Shown here piece after piece: positions 33,750 to 42,962 of a stretch of 64,000 bases of DNA (position 1 is its first letter; every line of letters begins with the position of its first letter). Position numbers and translations under genes: made by a program. The notes below the pieces were generated by a model, which did not search any database, was not told the DNA's origin, and saw only the letters and a program-made list of their open reading frames with translations. The DNA is from Pseudobdellovibrionaceae bacterium (lineage in GTDB: Bacteria; Bdellovibrionota; Bdellovibrionia; Bdellovibrionales; UBA1609), in contig CANEZP010000012.1 of assembly GCA_947444305.1 (NCBI GenBank), forward strand, positions 1 to 64,000. The letters run 5' to 3'.

Positions 33750-34304
33750 ATGTCGCGCTGGAAAACTTTAAAATCGACCGAATTGTTTACCGCCGGCTGG
33801 TTCCGCCTGCGCGTCGATGAATGTGAACTGCCCGACAAGCGCGTGATGCCCAAATACTACGTTATGGAATTCAACGATTGGGTCAACGTCATCGCGGTGA
33901 CCAAAGACAAACAAATTATTTTAGTTGAGCAGTACCGGCACGCCGCGGGCGAAATGTTTTTAGAATTACCCGGCGGTACGCTCGATTCGCGCACCGAAGA
34001 TCCGGGCGCGGCCGGCGCGCGCGAACTGTTGGAAGAAACCGGCTACCGGCCCGCCGAAATGATCGACTGCGGCCCCCATTACCCGAACCCCGCGCTGCAA
34101 TCGAACCGCATGCACACATTCCTCGCGCTCGATTGCGAGAAAGTGGCCGAACCCGATCTCGATCCCTTCGAAGATTTACAAGTGCGCACGATGCCCTTAA
34201 CTGAAGCTCACCGTAAATGGGAAGACGGCGAGTTCCTTCACTCGATCATCTCGGCTTCGTTCAGCCGCACGCTGAAAAGACTCCGCGAGCGAGGATTGCT
34301 CTAG
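33750..34304 (+). CDS. Nudix hydrolase, ADP-ribose pyrophosphatase-like
   Basis: A 184-residue Nudix enzyme. The Nudix box GGTLDSRTEDPGAAGARELL-EETGY keeps the REx2EE-x-G-Y catalytic core, with one extra residue between the first Gly and Glu compared with the consensus. The preceding strand ILVEQYRHAAGEMFLELPGG is typical of the ADP-ribose / sugar nucleotide pyrophosphatase group. GGGGAAG precedes the ATG. Divergent from the methylase gene with a 37-bp gap. Confidence 0.85.
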   Translation: MSRWKTLKSTELFTAGWFRLRVDECELPDKRVMPKYYVMEFNDWVNVIAVTKDKQIILVEQYRHAAGEMFLELPGGTLDSRTEDPGAAGARELLEETGYRPAEMIDCGPHYPNPALQSNRMHTFLALDCEKVAEPDLDPFEDLQVRTMPLTEAHRKWEDGEFLHSIISASFSRTLKRLRERGLL

Positions 34305-34543
34305 AACGCAGCGCGCTTCCGTCGCGGCAGCGCGGCGCATTACCGCTCGCAAATCCAACTAAACAAATTTTATTACCCGCGCCGGGCCGAGTAAATTTCC
34401 GGACGGCCTTTCCGAACGCCGGCCAAAATTCAGCCGTTCCGTTTCTAAGCGCGCGCGAACCCGCGCCGTTCCGCTTTAAACTCACGCTCGCCCGTCGTCT
34501 CCGGCACGACGATTCTCGATTGCAAAAATCCCACCCAAGCAAT

Positions 34544-35305
34544 TTACTTCTTCTTCAAGCCCGTTGTGAAATCACCGGTGACCGTCGGCAAATCGGTCGG
34601 GTTGGGTTCGCGGCCGGCGTTCACCGTGTTCATGAACACGATGCGTACCGTGGGCACGAGCGGGCGCACCAACGCGATGATGACGGGTTCGTTTTCGAAA
34701 AACCAAATGTGATCGTATTTAAGGGCGAGGTCCTTCAAAATCAAAGCTTTGAAGCTTTCGTCGGTTTGGCCTTCGCTCGGCTTCATGATTAATTTCTCGT
34801 CGGCGAGATAGGGAAAGCCCCAGGCGTGCAAGGCTTTGATGGTGCCCGGTCGCATCGGGCCTTCTTCGCGGCCGGTAAGGTACAGAATGTCGGCGCCGAG
34901 CGTGTGCAAGTGGCGAACGTATTCGTTGGCCGACGGATAAATCTTGTCCTGATCCAAATCGTGACTGCTGAAAAAATATTTGTGCCAGTACTCGCGCGCG
35001 TGAAGAAACAATTTCTCCTGCGCTTCGGTGATGGTCTCGGGAGTAACGCGCGTTTTAAAAACGTGACGTTCAAGGACTGCTTTGATGCCCCAGTCGGTAG
35101 GCAGAACTTCAACGTTACGCAAAATCTCGGCGGCGTCGCTAAACTGCGCGCGAAAATCTTCTTCACCGCTCAGCCGGCGCAAAATATTTTGCGTGCGAGG
35201 ACTTACGCAAAACAAGGTGGAGTCTAAATCAAATATCACCGCGACGCGCGAGCCTTTGGCTTGGGCGCGGACAAACTCGGCAACTTCGACCAATGGATCC
35301 GACAT
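34544..35305 (-). CDS. HAD-superfamily hydrolase
   Basis: A 253-residue HAD enzyme. The start at 35305 (MSDPLVEVAEF) is preferred to one 51 bp upstream. Motif I is V-I-F-D26-L-D28-S-T-L, with both catalytic Asp; motif II is L-Y-L-T-G-R-E; a late F-F-E-N-E may supply the acidic motif IV. There is a long helical cap between motifs I and II. The LTGRE loop resembles acid phosphatase-like or polynucleotide phosphatase HADs; no substrate can be named. Confidence 0.78.
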   Translation of the reverse strand: MSDPLVEVAEFVRAQAKGSRVAVIFDLDSTLFCVSPRTQNILRRLSGEEDFRAQFSDAAEILRNVEVLPTDWGIKAVLERHVFKTRVTPETITEAQEKLFLHAREYWHKYFFSSHDLDQDKIYPSANEYVRHLHTLGADILYLTGREEGPMRPGTIKALHAWGFPYLADEKLIMKPSEGQTDESFKALILKDLALKYDHIWFFENEPVIIALVRPLVPTVRIVFMNTVNAGREPNPTDLPTVTGDFTTGLKKK

Positions 35306-35402
35306 GGGGCGAATGTATGCGAACGCCCGCGTCCAGGTCACGAATTGTTTGACCACGACCCGCTAAGCGGGAAAAGTTTCGGCAACGAACCCGGGGGGGA
35401 TC

Positions 35403-36101
35403 ATGCCGTATTTCAAATTCGTCCTTTGCTTAGCTCTATCCCAATTTTCATGCGCGGCCTTCGCGACCATGTACTTCGCGGCTTTCGATCGCGCCACCGG
35501 GCAAACGGCCCTCGTGTATTCGTCGAGCGGCGGCAACTTTTGGCAGACGCTCGTGAAGGGCAAAGGCCTAGCCGGTGCGCAAAATTACGGCCTGTGCAAA
35601 GAAGCTACGCCACGAATTTTCTTCGAGCAGGGATTGAGCGCGCCCGAAGTCGTGGCCCGGGTAAAAGCGCAATGCGATGCCGCCGATTACCACGCCTACC
35701 GGTTCCTTGCCGTCACGCCCGACGGGAACATAGATTACGTGATCGGCCGCGACGGTTGTTCGATCCCGGACTGCGGCGCACGCCGGGGCGAAAACTTTGT
35801 CGTGACGGGTGGGGGATTGCAGCCGGGAGTGCTCGACGCCGCGGTCGCGGCTTACGAGGCCCAAGATCCGAAGCTAACCTTCACCTGCCGCTTGTACGGA
35901 ACGCTGACTAGTCTCTATGCTTCCGGCGGGCAAATTAACGACTTCGTCGGGGCCTCGATTACCGTCGATAACCCCGCCCGGCCCGCTTTGCTGCACGTCC
36001 AAACGGACATTTTCGACGGCGGCGGGCAGCAGGACCTGCTCCAAAATTTGAAAGCGCAACTTCTCGCGAACGGTGAAGCTTGCGACTCCGTCTCAAATTG
36101 A
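35403..36101 (+). CDS. secreted DUF1028-family protein (Ntn-hydrolase-like fold)
   Basis: A 232-residue protein that follows the DUF1028 layout: F-A-A-F-D-R-A-T-G-Q-T-A-L-V at the mature start, L-S-A-P-E-V-V, Y-R-F-L-A-V-T-P-D-G then an E-N-F-V-V-T-G-G-G-L core and A-S-I-T-V-D at the end. A signal peptide (MPYFKFVLCLALSQFSCAAFA) makes it exported, which is unusual as many members are cytoplasmic. Cys pairs (CSIPDC, TFTC, EACD) suit the periplasm. GGGGGG lies four bases before the ATG. Biochemical activity of the family is poorly known. Confidence 0.75.
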   Translation: MPYFKFVLCLALSQFSCAAFATMYFAAFDRATGQTALVYSSSGGNFWQTLVKGKGLAGAQNYGLCKEATPRIFFEQGLSAPEVVARVKAQCDAADYHAYRFLAVTPDGNIDYVIGRDGCSIPDCGARRGENFVVTGGGLQPGVLDAAVAAYEAQDPKLTFTCRLYGTLTSLYASGGQINDFVGASITVDNPARPALLHVQTDIFDGGGQQDLLQNLKAQLLANGEACDSVSN

Positions 36102-36292
36102 GACGCCAAGTTTTCGAAAAGCGTTGAACCCTTCTACACGGGCCGCGGTCACTCTTTTGACAGTTTTTTGCAACTTCGGAGCGAGTGACTCGAACTAGAT
36201 CATCCTTCCGTAATCCCTAATGATTTGAGGGGTCGGGGCTATTGTGCGGCCCACATCGGTCCGATGGACTGTTGTTAAGGAAGGATATCTAG

Positions 36293-37138
36293 ATGAAATA
36301 TTTGGTATCGCATCAAGGACAAGAAAGTGGACCGTACTCACTCGATGAAATCGTCGGGAAGGTCCGCACTAAAGAGATCGAGCTCTTCGATTATATTTTC
36401 GACGAGACGAAACAAGACTGGGTCCTCCTTATGGAGCACGCCGAGTTGGCGTCGCAATTAAAGAGCAACAAACCCCCGCGCCCCCCGCAAGCGCAAGCTT
36501 CGGCCCAGGCGCAAGCGCCGGTCACGGTGCAGCCCCAGGCGCAACCCGCCGCGGTCGCCGCTCCGACATCGGTCGTCGTTCCGATGCCGGTCAAAGATGC
36601 CCACGCGATCTCGGAATGGTTTGTATTGAAGGGCGAAAACAAATTCGGCCCGTTCAGCTATACCGACGTCGTAAAGATGCTCCAGCAAAAAGTGGTCTTC
36701 CCTTTCGATTTCATCTGGCACACGGGCATGGATGGTTGGAAGCGCGTAGCCGAGCTTAACGATTTCACCGAAGAAAACATTCGCCAATTGTTCGCCGGCT
36801 CCGGAACGAAGAAGAAAGAAGTCTTCGCCGAGCGCCAACACGCACGCAAGAAGTTCGAAGGCAAAGTCATCGTCCACGACAATATGACGTTGTGGAAAGG
36901 TGAGGGCTTCGAGATCAGCAAAGGCGGCGTCGGCGTAACGATGAAGAATTCGTTAGTCGTGCCTGGCCAACAGGTCTTCGTGCATTTCAAAGGCGAAGCC
37001 GAGTTCCCTGCGTTCAACGCCGTTTGCGAAGTGGTCAGCAAAAAATTCGTAAACGACGACACTCCTGTGCAATACGGACTTCGCTTTTTGAGCCTCACTC
37101 AAGAAGTGCAGGACGAATTCTATAAGAAAGTGACTTAA
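36293..37138 (+). CDS. GYF_2-GYF_2-PilZ protein
   Basis: A 281-residue cytoplasmic protein. GYF_2 modules lie at ~1-50 (QESGPYSLDEIVGKV) and ~108-155 (ENKFGPFSYTDVVKML), joined by a Pro/Gln/Ala-rich linker (60-100). A PilZ domain follows (180-281) with R181-x-x-x-R185 and E-I-S-K-G-G (207-212), where Glu replaces the usual Asp/Asn of the c-di-GMP motif. AAGGAAGG precedes the ATG. Six bases separate its stop from the next frame. As leader of the gliding-type cluster it could let c-di-GMP control the machine; binding is plausible, not shown. Confidence 0.82.
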   Translation: MKYLVSHQGQESGPYSLDEIVGKVRTKEIELFDYIFDETKQDWVLLMEHAELASQLKSNKPPRPPQAQASAQAQAPVTVQPQAQPAAVAAPTSVVVPMPVKDAHAISEWFVLKGENKFGPFSYTDVVKMLQQKVVFPFDFIWHTGMDGWKRVAELNDFTEENIRQLFAGSGTKKKEVFAERQHARKKFEGKVIVHDNMTLWKGEGFEISKGGVGVTMKNSLVVPGQQVFVHFKGEAEFPAFNAVCEVVSKKFVNDDTPVQYGLRFLSLTQEVQDEFYKKVT

Positions 37139-37164
37139 TAGTTATGGCATCGAAGCTCCACACT

Positions 37165-40100
37165 ATGAATAAACATCTCGCGATCCTCCTCGTGGTGACT
37201 TCCATGCCCGTGGGCGCGGCCGATTCTAAGGTAAAGGCGAAAGCTCAGCCCACGAAAAAGCCCACCGCGCTCTCCAGCGCTAAGCCCGCGGCTAAAGGCA
37301 AAGGCAATTTGCCGCTAGCCGAATTGAAATTGGTTGAAGGCGATGAAAAAGGGAACGATCTCAAATCTTTGAAAGCCGAGATGATGGTTGCCCGCGCCGA
37401 AGCGCAAGCCGTGAAGCAAGCGCAAATGCTGCTAAGAAAGCACGCGGGCACTCCGATGGAGCCTGACCTGCATTTCCGCTTAGCCGAAATGTATATGCGC
37501 CGCTCAAAAACAGACCGTTTCTTCGAAGTTCACCGCGAATCGGAGACGATCGTTAAGCTAGCTCCGCGCATCGCGAAGGAAGCCTCGAGCCGCGCTACGA
37601 TCACGAAAGCCGCCGAAACCTACGGCATGATCCAAAAGAGATTCCCCGAGTTTGGTTCGATGGATTTGGTTATCTATAACCACGCCTTCGCCCGCCAAAC
37701 GCTCGGCCAAGAAAAAGAATCGGAAAACTTGTACCTGCAGCTCGTCGCAAAATACCCGAACTCGATCCTCGTTCCCGATGCGCACTTAGCGCTCGGTGAA
37801 ATCGCCTTCGGCCGCAATCAGTTCGCCGGAGCGTTGGCTCACTTCGACGCCATCCGTGCTTACCCTAAATCGCGCGTTTACCCTTACGGCTTATACAAAG
37901 CCGCGTGGACCCAGTACAACATGCGCGACGCCGCAAAAGGCTTGAAGAAGCTTGAAGAAGTCGTCGCGTTCGGTAAGTACGTCGCCGCGAACAGAATCGA
38001 TGCGCGTTTGGATCTTCGTAAAGAAGCTTTGAATGACATGACCTTATTCTTCGAAGACGTTTATCCGTCGAAAGACGCGTTCGCTTATTTCAAAGAACAA
38101 GCGGGCGATCAAGAAGTCGGGCCGATTTTATTAAGAATGGGCACGCTTTACGAACGCCACTCACGCTTCAACGACCAACGCGTCGTTTTAGATAAATTTA
38201 TCGAAGAGCTGCCCAAATCGCCGCTTTTACCCAAAGTTCACAACGACCTCGTGTTGGCTTACGATCACTTGCGTGAAAAGGACAAATCCGTTCAGCGCCT
38301 CGCGAAATTCAGCGAGCTTTGCCGGCCGAACAGCGACTGGGCGAAGGCACAGGGCAAAAACGCGGAAGAAACCGCTAAGATCGGTGGCGAGTGCACGGCC
38401 AGCTTAAGCGATACCTCGGGCCGTTTAGCTAAGAAATGGCTTAAAGCTTGGAAGAAGTTGCCGTCGGATGTTTCGTACGCCGACGCTTCGGAAAAAGCCT
38501 TTCAGATTTACTTAGCCGTTCCGGGCGAAGGCGACGACTACCGTCAATCGCGCTTCAACTACGCTGAGCTCTTGTTTTCGCGTAACAAATTCCGCGAGGC
38601 TTCGGCGCAGTACGCGTTGGTTGCTAAAACCGGTGAGTCCAGTGAATTGACCCACAACGCTTCGTACGCGGCTGTCTTGTCGCTCGAAAAAGCGGTGGGC
38701 GAGAAGTGGTCAAACGACGACGAAAAAGCTTTCCGCGAATTGGCGTCGGCTTACGTAGCGAAAAATCCTAAGGGTCAATACCGCCTCGACGTTGAATACA
38801 AGATGGGCTTGTTGGCTTACGAAAAAGAGCGTTTCGAAGAAGCGGCTCCGTTGTTCCTTCGCTTGGGCAAAGAGTTCCCGATGGCCGAAAAGGGTCAAAA
38901 GGCGCAGGATCTATACTTGGATATCTTGAACATCAAAAAAGATTTCCGCGGCGTACGTAATTACGCGCAAGATCTTCTGAAGCTAAACTTCGAGCCGGCG
39001 CGTGAAGTAAAAATGCGTAAGCTCTATGAGCAAGCCTATTTCCTCGAAGTCCAAGGCCTCGAAGAAAAGCAGGATTTCAAAGGCGCATTGTCTGAGTACC
39101 AGGCCTTCGCCAAAATCAATCCGAACTCGGAGCTGACCGAAAAAGCGATGTACAACTCGATGCAGCTTCACTACAAGCTGAACGACGCGTGGAACGGCGC
39201 TAAAGCCGGTGAAGAATTCGCGACGAAGTATTCGAAATCATCCAACGCGACGAACGCGTTGCTTAGATCCGCCCAAACTTTTGAACAGATGGGTCAGTTG
39301 AACGAAGCTGCCCGCGTGCTCGAAATCCTCAGCGTTCGCGATGAAAAATCGGCCGCACGCTGGAAAGAATTGGCCGCCGACTTCTACGCAATGGACAACA
39401 ACGCGGCGAACGCACGCCGGTTGTACGGTGAGTTGAAACAGCCTAACAACGCCGAAGTTCGCATTCGTATGCTGAACAAAATGGAATCTCTCGAAAAATT
39501 CCACGGTTCGCCCGACACGCACGCCGCTATCTTGAAAACTTTGATCGACCAAAACGTGCAACCACAAGCCAACTTGGCTAAAGTGGCCATGGTCGAAAAA
39601 GAACTTGAGAAGGGCCATAACGAAGAAGCCTTCAACCAAGCCCGCCGCTATCTAGGCGCCGGTATGAACGCAAACCAGAAAGCCCGTTTGCGCTTAGTCC
39701 AAGCGAAAATTCTCGAGCAAGAATTTATGAAAGCTAGCATCAAAGCCCGCGCCGAACGCGTAGGTACCGTGCTTGCCATCAAAACCGAAAAGTTACAGAA
39801 AACCCAAGAAGCTTTGCAAAGCGCGATTAAGTACGGTGATCCCCGTGTTTCGGTCGAAGCTTTCGAACGCCTCTACGGTTGTTACGCCTCGTACGTGAAA
39901 GCGTTGAAAGAAATGCCGACGCCGGCGGGTTTGACCAAAGAAGACGATGCCGCCTTCCGCGGTGAAATCGCGAATCTCGTGGTACCGCTCGAAGAGAAGA
40001 GCGTCGATACTTTGGCGCAGGCAGTGAAGTTTTCGCGCCAACAGCAATTCTTGGACGGGACAACCGCGCGCCTCGAAGGCGAACTGGCTAAATTGAATCA

Positions 40101-40176
40101 ACAGCAACAAACGAATCTCGTGCCGAAGGTTGAACAACCTGAGCTCGCTTTGCCGGTATTGGCGGGGGCAAACTAA
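37165..40176 (+). CDS. large secreted TPR protein of gliding-type cluster
   Basis: A 1003-residue protein. The ATG at 37165 starts a signal peptide (MNKHLAILLVVTSMPVGAA); an upstream in-frame start at 37144 is less likely. A Lys/Ala/Pro linker (20-50) is followed by TPR-like repeats to the end (LHFRLAEMYMRRSKTDRFF, YNHAFARQTLGQEKESENLY, YKMGLLAYEKERFEEAAPLF). The architecture resembles the long periplasmic TPR proteins (AgmU/GltD or AgmK type) of the Myxococcus gliding complex; which one is not decided. The next gene starts on its last base. Confidence 0.78.
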   Translation: MNKHLAILLVVTSMPVGAADSKVKAKAQPTKKPTALSSAKPAAKGKGNLPLAELKLVEGDEKGNDLKSLKAEMMVARAEAQAVKQAQMLLRKHAGTPMEPDLHFRLAEMYMRRSKTDRFFEVHRESETIVKLAPRIAKEASSRATITKAAETYGMIQKRFPEFGSMDLVIYNHAFARQTLGQEKESENLYLQLVAKYPNSILVPDAHLALGEIAFGRNQFAGALAHFDAIRAYPKSRVYPYGLYKAAWTQYNMRDAAKGLKKLEEVVAFGKYVAANRIDARLDLRKEALNDMTLFFEDVYPSKDAFAYFKEQAGDQEVGPILLRMGTLYERHSRFNDQRVVLDKFIEELPKSPLLPKVHNDLVLAYDHLREKDKSVQRLAKFSELCRPNSDWAKAQGKNAEETAKIGGECTASLSDTSGRLAKKWLKAWKKLPSDVSYADASEKAFQIYLAVPGEGDDYRQSRFNYAELLFSRNKFREASAQYALVAKTGESSELTHNASYAAVLSLEKAVGEKWSNDDEKAFRELASAYVAKNPKGQYRLDVEYKMGLLAYEKERFEEAAPLFLRLGKEFPMAEKGQKAQDLYLDILNIKKDFRGVRNYAQDLLKLNFEPAREVKMRKLYEQAYFLEVQGLEEKQDFKGALSEYQAFAKINPNSELTEKAMYNSMQLHYKLNDAWNGAKAGEEFATKYSKSSNATNALLRSAQTFEQMGQLNEAARVLEILSVRDEKSAARWKELAADFYAMDNNAANARRLYGELKQPNNAEVRIRMLNKMESLEKFHGSPDTHAAILKTLIDQNVQPQANLAKVAMVEKELEKGHNEEAFNQARRYLGAGMNANQKARLRLVQAKILEQEFMKASIKARAERVGTVLAIKTEKLQKTQEALQSAIKYGDPRVSVEAFERLYGCYASYVKALKEMPTPAGLTKEDDAAFRGEIANLVVPLEEKSVDTLAQAVKFSRQQQFLDGTTARLEGELAKLNQQQQTNLVPKVEQPELALPVLAGAN

Positions 40177-41102
40177 TGAAAACGAATCTTCTACTCAGCG
40201 CCGTATTATTGTTTCTGACCGCGTGCGCGGGCGGCCCCAAGGTAAAAACCGCGGAAGTCGTGCCGGTGCCCACCTATAACGAGAAAGTCGGCGCGATCGG
40301 TGTTAACGATTTTAAAAGCGTGAACTGCCCGGCCGATAGTAAGTGGGAAGGTCCCGACTGGCGTAAAGTCGTGGGCGCGGCCAACGCCTGCGTGAAAACC
40401 AAAGACTGGCGCAAAGTCGAGATGATCGGTAACTACCTCGCGATCAGCGCGCACCTGACCCCGTGGGGTCCTTACTTCATGAGCCTAGCCGCGCAAAATC
40501 GCAAAAATTACCCGCGCGCCCAATGGATGATTGAATTGGCTTTGAAAAAAGCCCCGAACGAAGGCTTGTTTCATTATCAATTGGGTCGTTTGCATTGGGA
40601 ACAGGGCCAAGACCAAGCCGCCCTCAAAGAATTGAAAGCCGCATCGGATCTCAACGGCGCGTTGACCGAAGCCCACTACATTATGGGCACGATGGCTCTG
40701 CAAAAAGAAAGCTATTCGGAAGCCGATAAGTACTTCCGCAAAGCTTTGGCGGCGGACGGCAAACACTGGCCCTCGATGATGGGCATGGCTACGGTTAAAA
40801 TGAAAAGCTCGGATTGGACCGAAGCGGTCGCCTTCCTTGAAGACGGCATCCGCCAAAATCCGCGCAGCGCAAAGACCCGTTTAGCTTTGGCCCAACTGCA
40901 GGAAACGCAACTGAAGAACCTGCCCGAAGCACTTAGCGCTTATAAAGAATTGCGCAGTCAATCGATGGCCAAAAAGTTGGACGAGCCGGTCTCGCTTAAC
41001 CTCGACGAAAAGATTGTGAACATCGAAAAAAACCTCGCCCAAGTTTCAAAGGGCAAAGAAGTCGTTCGTAAGCCGACCGCGGAAGGACAGGTAAAACAAT
41101 GA
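40176..41102 (+). CDS. TPR lipoprotein of gliding-type cluster (AglT/GltE-like)
   Basis: A 308-residue lipoprotein with signal MKTNLLLSAVLLFLTAC (lipobox LTAC). Residues ~120-250 are TPR repeats (GLFHYQLGRLHWEQGQDQAALKE, TEAHYIMGTMALQKESYSEADKYF). In size and layout it is like AglT/GltE, a periplasmic TPR partner in the gliding complex; the equivalence is inferred from context. TAATG overlap with the gene before and ATGA overlap with the gene after point to tight coupling. Confidence 0.78.
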   Translation: MKTNLLLSAVLLFLTACAGGPKVKTAEVVPVPTYNEKVGAIGVNDFKSVNCPADSKWEGPDWRKVVGAANACVKTKDWRKVEMIGNYLAISAHLTPWGPYFMSLAAQNRKNYPRAQWMIELALKKAPNEGLFHYQLGRLHWEQGQDQAALKELKAASDLNGALTEAHYIMGTMALQKESYSEADKYFRKALAADGKHWPSMMGMATVKMKSSDWTEAVAFLEDGIRQNPRSAKTRLALAQLQETQLKNLPEALSAYKELRSQSMAKKLDEPVSLNLDEKIVNIEKNLAQVSKGKEVVRKPTAEGQVKQ

Positions 41103-41383
41103 GAAACCTAATCACCCTTATGGCATTCGTATTTGCGGTAACGGCCATGGGCGCCGTCGCGCAAAACGCGTCGGCTGCGGAAGACGCTAAAGCGGCTAAG
41201 AAAAACGTTAGCTTTCGTAAAACGCAAGAGCACAACTTCGACGAGACCGACATCGACGGACAAGTGCGCACGCCGGACGGAGCCTACCTGCTGCAAAAGC
41301 GCGGCGTTCAGTTCCTTCCGCTCTACAAAGTGAATAATCAGTTTGAAAAGAACATCCTTGAATCCGTTGAGTATTTGAAGTGA
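41099..41383 (+). CDS. small secreted protein of gliding-type cluster
   Basis: A 94-residue exported protein with a signal peptide of about 26 residues (MRNLITLMAFVFAVTAMGAVAQ) and a charged mature part (KKNVSFRKTQEHNFDETDIDGQVRTPDG). It overlaps the lipoprotein gene by four bases and precedes the FHA gene by seven. Small secreted components also occur in the Myxococcus glt operon; I cannot match it to one. Confidence 0.75.
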   Translation: MRNLITLMAFVFAVTAMGAVAQNASAAEDAKAAKKNVSFRKTQEHNFDETDIDGQVRTPDGAYLLQKRGVQFLPLYKVNNQFEKNILESVEYLK

Positions 41384-41390
41384 GGCTGAG

Positions 41391-42890
41391 ATGAGAAAAA
41401 TAGCGTTACAGATCGAACATAAATTCAAAAACCGCATCGTGGGTAACCACATGGTTGGCGAACGCTCAAACCTCACGACGCTCGGTTCAAGCCGTTCGGC
41501 GGACATCCGTTTGCTCGGTGACGAAGTCGCGGGCTTGCACGCCGCCTTCGATTTAACCGAAGGTAAGTGGACGCTTTGCGATCTCGGCAGCGAGACGGGG
41601 ACTTGGATTAATAAAAAGCCCGTTATCGAAACCTTGATCGACGGCGCGACCGTTATTCACATCGGTAATCACCAGATCAAAGCCACCCCGCACATCGTCG
41701 AACGCGATTTGTTCGCGAAAGACTTAGCGGAGTCCGCGGGCAAATTCACTTATCATCAAGCCGTCATCCTCAAAAAAGGTTTGTTGTATAAGTCTTTCCT
41801 GTTCGAAAAAGCGCACGCCTTCGAAACCGGTTTTGCCGACGTCGGCCGCCTTAGCGCGCCTACCGGTTTCGACTGGACCGTTACGGAAGCCGGCGAATTT
41901 ACGATCAAGCAACGCCTGACCCGTTCTGATGTTTTGCACGAAACTTTCGGTGAGCAAGTTGCCGCCGATTGGAAACGCCCCGCACCGGTCATCGGCGCGT
42001 TGCTGATGGTTGCCGTTATGGTCGGCGTTGCCGTACTCGTTCCGCAAAAACCGGACGGCGATATGAAAACGCTGACGCCGGACGTACAGAACCAGTACAC
42101 GCGCATGATCTTCGACGGTAAAAAAGTTCGTAAGCAAAAAGAAGCTTCGCAAAAGATGCGCAAAAATATTCAAGGCCAATCGCAGTCGGGGATCGCTAAG
42201 ACGACGCCCGGTGGAGACGCAGGCTCGAAGAATCCCGGCGGCAGCAAGCAACCGCCCGGCGCTAAAGTCGTCATGAATTTGAAAAACGCAGGCCTGGGCG
42301 CCTTGATCGGCAAAGTTGCCGCGCGCGCCGGCAAGAATGCGCAACTCGTGCAATCGGCGGGTGTCTCCGCCGATCAAGCCAGCGGTCGGGCTCTCGGATT
42401 GGGCGGCGGTTCGTCGCTTGATAAGTTGGGCGGCGGCGGTGGCGGCACCGGTGGCGAAACGATGAAGGTCGGGGGTCTAGGTACGGCCGGCAAAGGCGGC
42501 GGATCGTCCGGCTTCAAAGGTTCGGGCGCGTTGTCGCTCGGAAACATCGGTAATGCCGAAGTCGGAGTCCTGGAAGAAGAGAGCGAAATCGACGGCGGCT
42601 TAGATAAAGAAGCCATCGCACGAGTCATTCGCTCGCAGTTGGGCCAGATTCGCTACTGCTACGAACGGCAGTTAAGCGCGAGCCCCGACTTGTACGGTAA
42701 GATTATGATTAAGTTTACGATTGGTGCCGCCGGATCAGTGGTGGCCCAAGCGATTGGTAACACATCATTAAACAACGCCATGGTAGAGGGATGTATTCTG
42801 AGGCGCGTTGCAGGTTGGCAGTTCCCCACCCCAAAGGGTGGAACGAACGTGCTAGTCACTTACCCGTTCTTATTTAAGAGCACGAGGTAA
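41391..42890 (+). CDS. FHA / TM / AgmX-PglI C-terminal domain protein
   Basis: A 499-residue inner membrane protein. Residues ~15-100 form an FHA domain (TLGSSRSADIRLL, GLHAAFDLTEGKW, DLGSETGTWIN) that should read phosphothreonine in the cytoplasm. One TM lies at ~201-221 (VIGALLMVAVMVGVAVLVPQ). A long Gly/Lys-rich spacer follows (230-395), then a TonB-like AgmX/PglI domain (RSQLGQIRYCYERQLSASPDL, WQFPTPKGGTNVLVTYPF). This is the layout of PglI/GltG of gliding complexes, able to reach across the periplasm to outer membrane parts. Second Cys pair: R-Y-C-Y-E and E-G-C-I. Confidence 0.88.
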   Translation: MRKIALQIEHKFKNRIVGNHMVGERSNLTTLGSSRSADIRLLGDEVAGLHAAFDLTEGKWTLCDLGSETGTWINKKPVIETLIDGATVIHIGNHQIKATPHIVERDLFAKDLAESAGKFTYHQAVILKKGLLYKSFLFEKAHAFETGFADVGRLSAPTGFDWTVTEAGEFTIKQRLTRSDVLHETFGEQVAADWKRPAPVIGALLMVAVMVGVAVLVPQKPDGDMKTLTPDVQNQYTRMIFDGKKVRKQKEASQKMRKNIQGQSQSGIAKTTPGGDAGSKNPGGSKQPPGAKVVMNLKNAGLGALIGKVAARAGKNAQLVQSAGVSADQASGRALGLGGGSSLDKLGGGGGGTGGETMKVGGLGTAGKGGGSSGFKGSGALSLGNIGNAEVGVLEEESEIDGGLDKEAIARVIRSQLGQIRYCYERQLSASPDLYGKIMIKFTIGAAGSVVAQAIGNTSLNNAMVEGCILRRVAGWQFPTPKGGTNVLVTYPFLFKSTR

Positions 42891-42962
42891 GTGAACGAGC
42901 ACAATCGGGGAACTAATCTGTAATACGCCGCCCATGCAATAGATCTCTAAAGGAGTGATCTA

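Noticed and set aside
34217-34792. 191-residue plus-strand open frame between the Nudix and HAD genes
   Set aside because: Basic, motif-free translation that overlaps both real genes; no Shine-Dalgarno.
35261-35911. 216-residue open frame overlapping the DUF1028 gene
   Set aside because: Arg-rich out-of-frame reading of the real gene at 35403-36101.
36157-36162. Perfect TTGACA upstream of the gliding-type cluster
   Set aside because: No acceptable -10 element at 16-18 bp; not called a promoter.
41724-42377. 217-residue antisense open frame over the FHA/AgmX gene
   Set aside because: Shadow of a gene with firm domains; no start signals.
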